The notes below the pieces were generated by a model. The model was not told the origin of the DNA and did not search any database. It worked only from the letters and a program-made list of their open reading frames with translations. This document shows positions 17,550-26,186 of a stretch of 49,473 nucleotides of DNA, piece after piece. Position 1 is the first letter of the stretch. Each line of letters begins with the position of its first letter. Position numbers and translations under genes: made by a program. The stretch is taken from NCBI GenBank assembly GCA_944326125.1, contig CALVCR010000080.1, positions 1 to 49,473 of the forward strand, written 5' to 3'. The DNA comes from Candidatus Gastranaerophilales bacterium (GTDB lineage: Bacteria; Cyanobacteriota; Vampirovibrionia; Gastranaerophilales; Gastranaerophilaceae).

Positions 17550-17627
17550 GGGGTAAATTAAAGAAGGAAATGCGGAGTAGACCAATGGAAAGTTCCGGCC
17601 TTTTTATTAATGTGATTGGAGAAAGTT

Positions 17628-18692
17628 ATGGAATTTAAATCAAAAATAAAAACAATAGAATGGATTGATAATTATTCAAGAATGGTAGATCAAACTGTCG
17701 TACCGTATGAATACAAGTTTGTAAATATTACAACCGGAGAGGATATGTTTCATGCAATCAGAGATATGATTGTTCGCGGGGCACCTGCGATAGGTGTTGC
17801 CGGTGCTCACGGGGTTGTATTATTTGCTCAGGAAGGGGCTGAAAGATTCTCAAATAGAGATGAGTTTATTAACTGGCTCTTTGATAAAGCTGAATATATG
17901 AAAACTTCAAGACCCACAGCTGTTAACTTAATGTGGGCTGTTAATAAACAGATAGATATTATTAAGAACTCTAAATCTGATATCAAGGGGCTTGTTGAGG
18001 AATTGAAATCTAATGCAATAAGACTTGAAGATGAAGATATAGAGATAAACAAAAAAATTGGTGATTTCGGTGCGGAAGTTGTTCCTAAAGGTGCAACAAT
18101 TCTGACTCACTGTAACGCAGGGGCCTTAGCTACTGTTGGGTATGGTACTGCGCTCGGGGTTGTAAGATCGGCTTTTGCAAAGGATAATACGATAAAAGTT
18201 TTTGCTGATGAAACCCGTCCCCGTCAGCAGGGTGCAAGAATAACAACTTTTGAACTTGCTATGGACGGAATACCTGTTACGCTTATTACTGACGGTATGT
18301 GTTCATACTTTATGAAAAAAGGTATGATAGATATGGTTGTTGTAGGCGCGGACAGAATTGCTGCAAATGGAGATACTGCAAATAAAATAGGTACTTACAC
18401 GGTAGCAATAGCGGCTAAATATCACAATATTCCTTTCTATATTGCAGCACCGTTATCAACAATTGATATATCTATTAAAACAGGCGATGAAATACCTATA
18501 GAAGAGCGTTCGCACGAAGAAGTTACTCATATAAACGGCAAAAGAATTTGTGCGGAAGGTGTAAATATTATAAATCCTGGTTTTGATGTGACTCCGCACG
18601 AATTGATTGCCGGTATTATTACCGAAAAAGGTATTTTAAGACCTGATTATAATAAATCTATTGCGGAAGCTTTTAATACACACAAGCCTTAA
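17628..18692 (+). CDS. mtnA: S-methyl-5-thioribose-1-phosphate isomerase
   Basis: The 354-residue enzyme starts at ATG 17628, 5 nt after GGAGA; an in-frame TTG at 17616 overlaps that site. It matches MtnA of the methionine salvage pathway, converting methylthioribose-1-phosphate to methylthioribulose-1-phosphate. Catalytic residues are present: Cys162 in HCNAGALATVGYG and Asp242 in VVGADRIAANGDT. RGAPAIGVAGAHG (50-62) binds the substrate phosphate. Its last 20 bp overlap the end of the convergent pdxA gene. No other mtn gene is in the window. The homologous eIF2B-alpha-like family is less likely given the intact active site. Confidence 0.95.
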   Translation: MEFKSKIKTIEWIDNYSRMVDQTVVPYEYKFVNITTGEDMFHAIRDMIVRGAPAIGVAGAHGVVLFAQEGAERFSNRDEFINWLFDKAEYMKTSRPTAVNLMWAVNKQIDIIKNSKSDIKGLVEELKSNAIRLEDEDIEINKKIGDFGAEVVPKGATILTHCNAGALATVGYGTALGVVRSAFAKDNTIKVFADETRPRQQGARITTFELAMDGIPVTLITDGMCSYFMKKGMIDMVVVGADRIAANGDTANKIGTYTVAIAAKYHNIPFYIAAPLSTIDISIKTGDEIPIEERSHEEVTHINGKRICAEGVNIINPGFDVTPHELIAGIITEKGILRPDYNKSIAEAFNTHKP

Positions 18693-19602
18693 TAGCTTCT
18701 ATCATTGATTCAGGATTGGCAATATTTTTGCCTGCTATATCGAAGGCTGTGCCGTGGCTTGGTGACGTTCTTATAATATCAAGCCCTATTGTCATATTAA
18801 CCGTTTTTTCTGATGCTGCAGCTTTTATCGGGATTAAACCTTGATCGTGATAACAGGCAATATAACAATCATATGGAGATTTTTCTCCATTTAAGTAATT
18901 CTGAACTCCGTTAATGAATAGAGCATCTGCAGGCAGAGGGTTTGTTATATTTATACCTCTTTTTCTGAGTGCTTCTACTGCAGGTATCATAATTTCTTCT
19001 TCCTCTTTGCCTATAATACCGTGCTCTCCTGCATGCGGGTTAAGGGCACAGAGTGCGAAAGAAGGTTTACGCATAAATAATTTATTCTGGAAATAACTTC
19101 TTAATCTTTCTGTTTTTTCAATCAAGAGCTCTTGAGTGATATTAACTTCTTTTAGTGCGCAATGCCTTGTAAGAAGTAATACTCTGAAATCTTTTGATAC
19201 AAACAGCATTTCAGCCTTTTGTCCGTTATGAGCCAGAAAATGCTCCAAAACCTCTGTTTGTCCGTTAAATTTGTGTCCCGCAAGATGCATTGCTTCCTTT
19301 GAGGTCGGAGCTGTTACAATAAATTTTGGTTTAATCTCACATGCTTTTTCTATTGCTCTGAATGAAAAATCTCCTGCGGAAGCTGAAATAACACCCGGTT
19401 CTACTTTTTCCGGATAATCTATTTCAATGATTTCATAATTATTTTCAAGCTTTCCGTAAGTGTTAAGCACCTTAGAATTAGATATAATAACTATTTCTTT
19501 GGTTGGCAGGTTAAGCAAGTTTAGAGCCTTAATCGTAATTTCAGCTCCAATACCGTTAGGATCCCCTGTAGTTATTGCAATTTTTTCAGAATAATTATTC
19601 AT
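18673..19602 (-). CDS. pdxA: PdxA-family 4-(phospho)hydroxythreonine/tetronate dehydrogenase
   Basis: The 309-residue NAD-dependent oxidative decarboxylase is recognisable by AITTGDPNGIGAE at the N-terminus, ALNPHAGEHGIIG, CYHDQGLIPIK and RTSPSHGTAFDIAGK. Classic PdxA makes 3-amino-2-oxopropyl phosphate for vitamin B6. PdxA2 paralogues oxidise 4-phospho-D-threonate or -erythronate in acid-sugar catabolism and travel with DUF1537 kinases. Here the gene overlaps the 3' end of a DUF1537 kinase by 8 bp, which favours the PdxA2 role or a dual one. FNGQTEVLE replaces the GHTE I remember for E. coli PdxA; cyanobacterial versions, as I recall, also have GQTE. Confidence 0.9.
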   Translation of the reverse strand: MNNYSEKIAITTGDPNGIGAEITIKALNLLNLPTKEIVIISNSKVLNTYGKLENNYEIIEIDYPEKVEPGVISASAGDFSFRAIEKACEIKPKFIVTAPTSKEAMHLAGHKFNGQTEVLEHFLAHNGQKAEMLFVSKDFRVLLLTRHCALKEVNITQELLIEKTERLRSYFQNKLFMRKPSFALCALNPHAGEHGIIGKEEEEIMIPAVEALRKRGINITNPLPADALFINGVQNYLNGEKSPYDCYIACYHDQGLIPIKAAASEKTVNMTIGLDIIRTSPSHGTAFDIAGKNIANPESMIEAIKACVY

Positions 19603-20911
19603 GACGCGTTAAATAGTTTAAAATTTCTATCAAAGTGTTTGTGTTACCTAAGTTTCCGGATTTTGTAATTATCCATTTTTGATTAATATCAGAACAAATA
19701 GAAATGGCAGATGCAACTTCGTCTACAAGCTTAAGCTCATTTGAATTAATAGCTTTACAGCATTTGTAAGAGGTTTCTCCTCCAAGAGTTATAAGGATAA
19801 CATCAATTCGTTCTATAATTTTCTTGGTTAATTCTGCAAGATAATCCGTTATCATTCCGCTAAGTTTTTCTTTTGTTAACTCTGCATTAAAGGAATCATC
19901 TGAAAAGCCGTCAAAGTTTGCGATTAGATTTGAAGTATGAACACAAACTATTACGTTACCTGTAAGGTTTGTTATAATTCTGTCGATTAACTCTTCGCTG
20001 ACTCCGTTTTTAATTCCTTCAAGTATAGTTTTTGTATCTAGCGGGATAAAGTTTACATTATCATAATCATCAGACTGTTCGAGTTTTTGTATCTGACTTG
20101 CTGTAATTTGGTTTGCTGTTCCGGATATGATTAATTTAGGCAGCTTTCCTGTAGAAACATTTACTCCCTCTTTTTCAATACCGGCCAGCCAATATTTAGC
20201 AAGAACCTGTGCCCCTGCAGCAGTTCCTGCCGGCAGCAGCTTTTTCTCGCATTTTGATATCGCAAGGGCAATTTGTTCAATATCCGTAATTGAACTTGCA
20301 TCGGCAACAATAAGTTTTTTGCCGGCTTTTATAAGTTCATTAATTCTGATAAGAACTGGTCCTGCACCGTTCATAACGGTTCTTAAATCAATAGTTCCGA
20401 CAATACATCTTTCGGATTCATCAAGCTGCGACTGAAGAAGAGTCGGAACATGAGATTCTGTAATTGGCGAGAGCGGATCTCTTGCAATCTCAGTCCTTCC
20501 GATAGGTGTTCCTTTGAGCAGGTGATAGCCTCCTACCGTAATTCTTCCTTCCTGCGGAAATGCCGGAATGATAATAGCGGCATCATATCCGAGAATATTT
20601 ATCATAGTGAGGGTTTCAGGAGCAATATGCCCTCTCAAGGTTGAATCAATTTTTTTGTAGTAATAATCAAAAGAAAAATTATCTGTAAAAGTTCGTACAG
20701 CTTTTTCTACTCTTGCAATTGCTTCTTTTGCGCTTACGTTTCTGGATTCACTCGAGAGTGCCCAAACTTCTGTTCCTGCTTTTACTTTTGGTGTACATTC
20801 ACTATCCAGTAAAATCTTTGTGTTTGCTCCTCTGATATGAAACTGCAGTGCTGTATCATTAGCACCGGTTAAATCATCAGCAATTATTCCTACTAAATCA
20901 GAAAAAATCAT
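19595..20911 (-). CDS. Four-carbon acid sugar kinase family protein (DUF1537)
   Basis: The 438-residue protein has the DUF1537 layout. The N-terminal domain begins GIIADDLTGANDTA and has YKKIDSTLRGH (about 85-95). The C-terminal nucleotide-binding domain has LITLGGETSYKC near residue 393. Known members phosphorylate D-threonate, D-erythronate or 3-oxo-tetronates at O-4 using ATP, followed by a PdxA2 or related dehydrogenase, yielding dihydroxyacetone phosphate. Translation is coupled on both sides: its ATG overlaps the ssb stop (TAATG), and its end overlaps pdxA by 8 bp. The natural substrate cannot be chosen from sequence. Confidence 0.88.
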   Translation of the reverse strand: MIFSDLVGIIADDLTGANDTALQFHIRGANTKILLDSECTPKVKAGTEVWALSSESRNVSAKEAIARVEKAVRTFTDNFSFDYYYKKIDSTLRGHIAPETLTMINILGYDAAIIIPAFPQEGRITVGGYHLLKGTPIGRTEIARDPLSPITESHVPTLLQSQLDESERCIVGTIDLRTVMNGAGPVLIRINELIKAGKKLIVADASSITDIEQIALAISKCEKKLLPAGTAAGAQVLAKYWLAGIEKEGVNVSTGKLPKLIISGTANQITASQIQKLEQSDDYDNVNFIPLDTKTILEGIKNGVSEELIDRIITNLTGNVIVCVHTSNLIANFDGFSDDSFNAELTKEKLSGMITDYLAELTKKIIERIDVILITLGGETSYKCCKAINSNELKLVDEVASAISICSDINQKWIITKSGNLGNTNTLIEILNYLTRHE

Positions 20912-21237
20912 TATTCAGCGTCTCTTTTTGAACCTAATAATCTTACGTTATTTGCTACAATTAAGAATCTTTCTTTTTCTTCCCCTGTCTGGTCTGTCCA
21001 TTTGCTTATGGAAATTCTTCCGTCAACGACAACCTGACGGCCTTTTTTTATATATTCGCCTGCAAATTCAGCTTGTTTATCCCATACTTCAATATTGTAC
21101 CAATCTGTAACTTCTTCTTTTGTTCTGGAATCCCAGCGTCCTACAGCAAGTGAGAATGTGGTTTTAACTTTTCCGGATTCAAAATATCTGATTTCTGCAT
21201 CCTGTCCGGCTCTTCCGATAATTGTTGCTGTATTCAT
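20911..21237 (-). CDS. ssb: Single-stranded DNA-binding protein, short form
   Basis: The 108-residue protein is essentially only the OB-fold: MNTATIIGRAGQDAEIRYF, DWYNIEVWDKQAE, YIKKGRQVVVDGRIS. It binds and protects single-stranded DNA during replication and repair. The Gly/Pro-rich linker and acidic DDIPF-type tip that recruit partner enzymes are absent; the end is LLGSKRDAE. Cyanobacterial SSBs can also be short. It follows TAAGGAGAA and an extended -10 promoter, and heads ssb-kinase-pdxA. Another SSB with a full tail may exist elsewhere. Confidence 0.93.
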   Translation of the reverse strand: MNTATIIGRAGQDAEIRYFESGKVKTTFSLAVGRWDSRTKEEVTDWYNIEVWDKQAEFAGEYIKKGRQVVVDGRISISKWTDQTGEEKERFLIVANNVRLLGSKRDAE

Positions 21238-21258
21238 TAGTTTCTCCTTATAAAATTA

Positions 21259-21286
21259 CTTATACCAAATTATACCATGTAATCAA
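21259..21286 (-). promoter_or_regulatory. ssb operon promoter
   Basis: The minus strand has TTGATT (21286-21281) 16 bp before TATAAG (21264-21259). Inside it is TGGTATAAT (21277-21269), an extended -10 element identical to that before the patatin gene. Either could drive the ssb-kinase-pdxA transcript. Confidence 0.5.
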
Positions 21287-21315
21287 AAAACGGTACTGTA
21301 AAAAAATGTTAATAT

Positions 21316-21350
21316 AAAAAAGGGCGGTGGATTATTCCCACCGCCCTTTT
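21316..21350 (-). terminator. Terminator after the PpiC lipoprotein gene
   Basis: AAAGGGCGGTGG pairs with CCACCGCCCTTT around a short AT-rich loop, and a T-run follows on the minus strand. It separates the murA-mfd-ppiC transcript from ssb. Confidence 0.88.
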
Positions 21351-21362
21351 ATTACAATGCTT

Positions 21363-22472
21363 TTATTTCTTTTCAGCCTTTTCTTCGTCTGCGGCTTGTT
21401 TTACCATATTTGTGCCTGGTTTAAATGATTCGTCAATGTATTCGATTTTAGCACTCTTCATTAAACCTTGGGTCAGATTTTTAAGTATTTCAATTTGTTT
21501 TTGAGTTGTGAGAACAAATTTGATTTCATCTTTTACCTTATCATAAGGAGTAGTACCGGCTTCCATTCTGTCCGTAACTTTTATGATGTGGTAACCGTAA
21601 GGTGTTTTAACCAGAGTTTCTGAAATCGTATTAGGTTTCATCTCAAATGCAGCTTTGGCGAATTCAGGAACCATAGCTTCTTTTGTGAAGAAACCGAGTT
21701 CTCCTCCTCTTTCTCCGCTAGCTTTATCGTCGGATTTTTTCTGTGCAATTTTAGCAAAATCATCCGGATTAGCTTTTACTTCGGCTAGTACAGCTTCAGC
21801 TTTTGCTTTTTGTTCGGCAAGTACCTGTTCAACTTTTTTATTTAATTCATCTGTAGAAATATTCGGATTTTTAGTTTTAATATCTTTGATTAATTGAAGA
21901 GTGTCCGCAGAGATAAGAATATGGGAAGCTCTGACCTGTTCTCCGTGTTTGAATTCTGCAGGATGAGATTTGTAATATTTCTCGGCATCACTGTCTGTGA
22001 TATTTACTTTTTGGATAGAATCAATAAGTTTTTTAATTTTTATTTGGGTTTTTAAATCTTCGGTAAATGCGGCGTTAGAAACTCCTCTTTGTTTCAGAAT
22101 AGAGTTTAATTCTTCTTTAGAGCCTACTTTATCAATAACTGATTTCATTTCATTCTGGACATCTTCCTGGCTAACTTTAATGCCGCGTTTTTCAATTTCC
22201 TGATCAAGGAGAGTTTTAATAATAAGCTCATTCATAACCTTGTCTTTATAAATATTGTACATAATGTTGTCGCTTGATTTTACAAAGTTATCAGAACCGC
22301 CGAAAGCTTTGAATATAGATTTGTCAATAGTTTGGTCAAAAGCCTTATCGAATTGTGCTTTTGTAATAACTTCGTTGTTAACTTTAACAATACCTTCATT
22401 TCCGCCTAAAAAAGTACAACCGGAAAGTAAGATTACTGCGGACATAGCAGCACAGGTTAAAATTCTTTTCAT
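21363..22472 (-). CDS. PpiC/PrsA-type peptidyl-prolyl isomerase lipoprotein
   Basis: The 369-residue exported foldase has a lipoprotein signal peptide with lipobox LLSGC, so Cys19 should be acylated. A SurA/PrsA-type N-terminal chaperone region follows (about 25-180), with KVNNEVITKAQFDKAF. The parvulin domain (about 185-320) has VRASHILIS, GGELGFFTKEAMVPEF and KTPYGYHIIKV. It should assist folding of envelope proteins. The C-terminal tail is Lys/Glu-rich. It is 22 bp behind mfd on the same strand and is closed by a strong terminator. Confidence 0.92.
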   Translation of the reverse strand: MKRILTCAAMSAVILLSGCTFLGGNEGIVKVNNEVITKAQFDKAFDQTIDKSIFKAFGGSDNFVKSSDNIMYNIYKDKVMNELIIKTLLDQEIEKRGIKVSQEDVQNEMKSVIDKVGSKEELNSILKQRGVSNAAFTEDLKTQIKIKKLIDSIQKVNITDSDAEKYYKSHPAEFKHGEQVRASHILISADTLQLIKDIKTKNPNISTDELNKKVEQVLAEQKAKAEAVLAEVKANPDDFAKIAQKKSDDKASGERGGELGFFTKEAMVPEFAKAAFEMKPNTISETLVKTPYGYHIIKVTDRMEAGTTPYDKVKDEIKFVLTTQKQIEILKNLTQGLMKSAKIEYIDESFKPGTNMVKQAADEEKAEKK

Positions 22473-22494
22473 TAAAATACTCCTCTTATAAACA

Positions 22495-25400
22495 TTAGTT
22501 ATACATATTCATTGTTTTTTTTATATCATAAAACAAAGTTGATAAAATGTTAAACATTTCTTCAAATCCGGTATACTGGTTGTTAACCAGAAGTATAGAC
22601 TTCCCGTCGGTACAGCTTTTAGGGGCGATGGTAAATTTAACTCTTCTTAATATATCCTTATCAAGGTTATTTTTTAAGATATTCCATTCATACTGCGTAA
22701 ACGGGGTATAAATTCTTATATTATCAGAAGTCTCTCTTATCAATGCGATAGTGCATTCAGTTGCGAGTAATCTTAATTTAATCAATTTTATAAGGTTTTC
22801 AACTTCCTCCGGAATCCTTGAGAAGCGGTCTTTCCACTCTGATACAATATAATCCAGTTCAGTTTCGTTTTTAACATCAGCCAGACGTTTATATTCAATC
22901 ATTTTCTGCTCTTTAGACCCGACCCACTCATCCGGTATAAATGCGGTTATATTAATATCTACGATTGCAGGTTTGACAGCTTTTACGCCCTCTCCTTTAA
23001 GTTCTTGTACTGTTTCTTCAAGGAGCTGGCAGTAGGTATCAAATCCGACATTTACCATATGTCCGTGCTGCTTTGTTCCCAAAATATTACCGACACCTCT
23101 TATTTCTACATCTCGCATAGCAATTCGGTATCCGCTGCCCAGCGTTGTAAATTCTTTAATTGCTTTTAGTCTTTCTGAGGCTTCCTGGGTTAGTTCTTTA
23201 TTCTTTTTATAGAAGCAGTAGCAGTAAGCTTGCTTTTCACTTCTGCCGACTCTTCCTCGAAGCTGGTAAAGCTGAGCAAGACCGAGTTTATCTGCTTCAT
23301 GGATAATTATTGTGTTTGCATTTGGTATATCTAAGCCGTTTTCAATAATAGTTGTACAAAGCAGAATATCGCTTTCGTGATTATCAAACCCTATTATAAC
23401 TTCTTCCAGCTGTTTTTCGCTTAATTGTCCGTGTCCGACGGCGATTCTGGCATTTGGAACAAGTTTCTGGAGCTCAAGACGGAATTCTTCAATCGTTTCT
23501 ACCCTGTTATAAAGATAGAAAACTTGACCGTCTCTGTCTAATTCGTTGATAATAGCATTTTTTACTGTCTGTTCGTTGTATTCTCCGACATAAGTCTTTA
23601 TTGGAAGTCTGTTTTGCGGAGGTGTGTTAATTATAGAAATGTCTTTTATTCCGGATAATGACATATATAGAGTTCTCGGAATAGGGGTAGCTGACATTGA
23701 GATAATATCAATATTTTCCCTGAATTCTTTTAATTTTTCTTTATGTCTTACACCGAATCTGTGTTCTTCATCGATAACGAGAAGTCCTAAATCTTTAAAG
23801 AAAACATTATCCTGTAACAGTCTGTGAGTTGCGACAACTACATCACATTTACCTGTCGCAAGATTTTTAAGTGTTTCTTTTTGTTCTTTCTGGCTTCTGA
23901 ATCTGCAAAGGAGTTCAACATTTATCCCGAACGGTTTAAACCTGTCTGATATAGTTTGATAATGCTGGAGCGCAAGTACTGTTGTCGGAACAATTACAGC
24001 TACCTGTTTAAGTGAAGTTACGGCTTTAAACATCGCGCGCATTGCAACTTCTGTTTTGCCGAATCCTACATCTCCGCAAATAAGTCTGTCCATAGGTGTT
24101 GAAGATTCCATATCAGATTTAACTTCATTTATAGCCTTAGCCTGATCAGGTGTTTCTATATATTCAAAAGCATCTTCCATTTCAAGCTGGAGCGGAGAAT
24201 CTTCGGCAAAGGCTATACCTTCCTGCATTTTTCGTCTTGCGTAAAGCCTTAAAAGGTCGTAAGCTATTGTTTCTACTTCTTTTTTGACTCTGGTTTTCGT
24301 ATTCTCCCAATCAGAACCGCCCATTCTGGAAAGCTTAGGCTTAATCTGCCCTGAGCCTCTGTATCTGCAGAGCATATTAATTTGTTCCGCAGGAATATGG
24401 AGTTTATCTTTATTAGCGTATTCTATGGTTAAATAATCTTTTAACTGTCCGTCAAATTCCTGTTTTGTTAATCCTTGATAGATTCCGACCCCGTGAATCG
24501 TATGGACTACGTATTCCCCTTCTTTAATATCATTAATACTTTCGATATATTCAGCTTTTTCTTTGTACTTGCGTTTTCTTCCGGAAGGAACTTCTTTCTG
24601 CCTTTTATTAAAAAGCTCTCTGTCTGTAATAATAAGGATTTTCCCGTCCGGAATCTCTGTTCCCATAGAATTTATATTATCTATGTATTCAATATTAAAA
24701 ATCCCGTATTCGCCAAAAACTTCTTTTACTCTCTCTTTGTAATCCGTTGCGACAGTTATTTGATAATTCCTCCTTTCAAGGATGAATTCCGCCGCCTTAT
24801 CCATGTCAGCGTCGAAAATAGGGATATTTCTTGAATCAATATCAATAACTTCGTTTGTTTCGTCGGATAAGAAGTTGTTGAGCGAAATCTTTTGAAACCC
24901 AGCTGTTTTTTGAATGATTTCTGTATCAGTAAAATGGTTAATTTCTTTTAACGGTTCAATTAGGTTAAGCTTTAATCCTTCATTGTAGGAATTGATTAAA
25001 CCTTCGTCAATTTGTGTAAGCTTGGCTGTGAGTTCTGCATATTCGTCATAAAGTATAATATAGTCGTCAAAATAGTCTAAAATGTTTACAAGATTGGAAT
25101 TAAAATATGATTGATAAACATTTATCCCCTCAAAATACCCTTCTTCGTTAAATTGTTCTTTTAATTTTGGTGAGAATTCTTTCGGCGGTTCTTGGGGCAA
25201 AATGAATTTATAAATAGGTTTAATATTTACCTCTTTAATCTTTTCTATCGATTTTTGAGTTTCGTTATTAAAGAATCTTATATCAACGATTTCATCTCCC
25301 CAAAACTCAATTCTTACGGGGTTTTCATCAAGAGAGAATATGTCTGAAATATCTCCTCTTATCGAGAATTCTCCCATATCGGAAACCATTGTAGAACGTT

Positions 25401-25854
25401 TATAACCAAGACGGATAAGGGTTTTTAAAAGCTCCTGCTGGCTTATAGAATCTCCTATTTTAAGATTAAGCGAGTTTTCTTTAAAAAATCTGTATTCCGG
25501 AAATTTCTCTGTCAAAGTTCTAACCGGTGCAATTACAATTTCAGGTTTGGAAAGAAGTATTGAAACCTGTTTTTGATAATCATAAATATTTCCCGGCAGC
25601 GTCTCGTATGGTGAAATATTTTGAAACGGCAGCAAAACAGATTCCAGATTGAAAAGCTTCTTCAAATCCGTCTCATACTTACTCCCTGCCTGCTCTGTAG
25701 ATGTTATCAGGAGAATTTTTTTGCCGGATAGTCTATAAATATACCTCAATAGCAAAAGCCGGCTGAAAGAAGTTAATCCGGTCAATGTAAAACTTTTTTG
25801 TTTTTTTATATTTCTGACAAAGGTGTCAAAAAATGAGCATTGTTCTAGTTTCAT
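22495..25854 (-). CDS. mfd: Transcription-repair coupling factor Mfd
   Basis: The 1119-residue protein has full Mfd architecture. A UvrB-homology module spans about 1-330. The RNA-polymerase interaction domain begins near 450 (GEYVVHTIHGVGIYQG). The RecG-like translocase has Walker A GDVGFGKTEVA near 590, DEEHRFGVRHKE near 695, SATPIPRTLYMS, and QLRGRVGRSEKQAYCYC. The C-terminal TRCF domain completes it. It removes stalled RNA polymerase at lesions and recruits UvrA. Its ATG overlaps the stop codon of the RWYD-repeat gene by 4 bp, implying translational coupling. Confidence 0.98.
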   Translation of the reverse strand: MKLEQCSFFDTFVRNIKKQKSFTLTGLTSFSRLLLLRYIYRLSGKKILLITSTEQAGSKYETDLKKLFNLESVLLPFQNISPYETLPGNIYDYQKQVSILLSKPEIVIAPVRTLTEKFPEYRFFKENSLNLKIGDSISQQELLKTLIRLGYKRSTMVSDMGEFSIRGDISDIFSLDENPVRIEFWGDEIVDIRFFNNETQKSIEKIKEVNIKPIYKFILPQEPPKEFSPKLKEQFNEEGYFEGINVYQSYFNSNLVNILDYFDDYIILYDEYAELTAKLTQIDEGLINSYNEGLKLNLIEPLKEINHFTDTEIIQKTAGFQKISLNNFLSDETNEVIDIDSRNIPIFDADMDKAAEFILERRNYQITVATDYKERVKEVFGEYGIFNIEYIDNINSMGTEIPDGKILIITDRELFNKRQKEVPSGRKRKYKEKAEYIESINDIKEGEYVVHTIHGVGIYQGLTKQEFDGQLKDYLTIEYANKDKLHIPAEQINMLCRYRGSGQIKPKLSRMGGSDWENTKTRVKKEVETIAYDLLRLYARRKMQEGIAFAEDSPLQLEMEDAFEYIETPDQAKAINEVKSDMESSTPMDRLICGDVGFGKTEVAMRAMFKAVTSLKQVAVIVPTTVLALQHYQTISDRFKPFGINVELLCRFRSQKEQKETLKNLATGKCDVVVATHRLLQDNVFFKDLGLLVIDEEHRFGVRHKEKLKEFRENIDIISMSATPIPRTLYMSLSGIKDISIINTPPQNRLPIKTYVGEYNEQTVKNAIINELDRDGQVFYLYNRVETIEEFRLELQKLVPNARIAVGHGQLSEKQLEEVIIGFDNHESDILLCTTIIENGLDIPNANTIIIHEADKLGLAQLYQLRGRVGRSEKQAYCYCFYKKNKELTQEASERLKAIKEFTTLGSGYRIAMRDVEIRGVGNILGTKQHGHMVNVGFDTYCQLLEETVQELKGEGVKAVKPAIVDINITAFIPDEWVGSKEQKMIEYKRLADVKNETELDYIVSEWKDRFSRIPEEVENLIKLIKLRLLATECTIALIRETSDNIRIYTPFTQYEWNILKNNLDKDILRRVKFTIAPKSCTDGKSILLVNNQYTGFEEMFNILSTLFYDIKKTMNMYN

Positions 25855-26186
25855 TCTTTAAAATTAGGGCTTTCGTAGTCAATTCCCATTTCTTTTATAG
25901 CAGAAATAAATCTTTCAGCGCAGGAGCTTTGAACTTCCGGCGGCACAACCCTTAAGATTTCTACGGTTTTAGAAATAATAGGATCTTTGTCATACCATCT
26001 GGAACCGTTGACGGGCTTAACTAAATCATAAAACCTATCAAGAGCTTCTTTAGAAACTTTTTCTTCAAGCTTATCTAAAAATACTACAGCATGTTCTCTG
26101 AGCTCATCCTGATAGTTTTTTAAAAGTTCAATAACTTCCAGCAATTTAGGGTCATGATCATACCATCTCTTATAAGCGGGACTCAT
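25851..26186 (-). CDS. Small protein with duplicated RWYD-x-DP motif, unknown
   Basis: The 111-residue protein is made of two similar halves. RWYDHDP (7-13) and RWYDKDP (63-69) each begin a helical unit in which hydrophobic residues recur with similar spacing (LEVIELLKN versus SKTVEILRV). It looks cytosolic: no signal peptide, no membrane segment. It overlaps murA upstream by 17 bp and mfd downstream by 4 bp, so it is tightly embedded in the operon. No named family is recognised. Confidence 0.8.
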   Translation of the reverse strand: MSPAYKRWYDHDPKLLEVIELLKNYQDELREHAVVFLDKLEEKVSKEALDRFYDLVKPVNGSRWYDKDPIISKTVEILRVVPPEVQSSCAERFISAIKEMGIDYESPNFKE

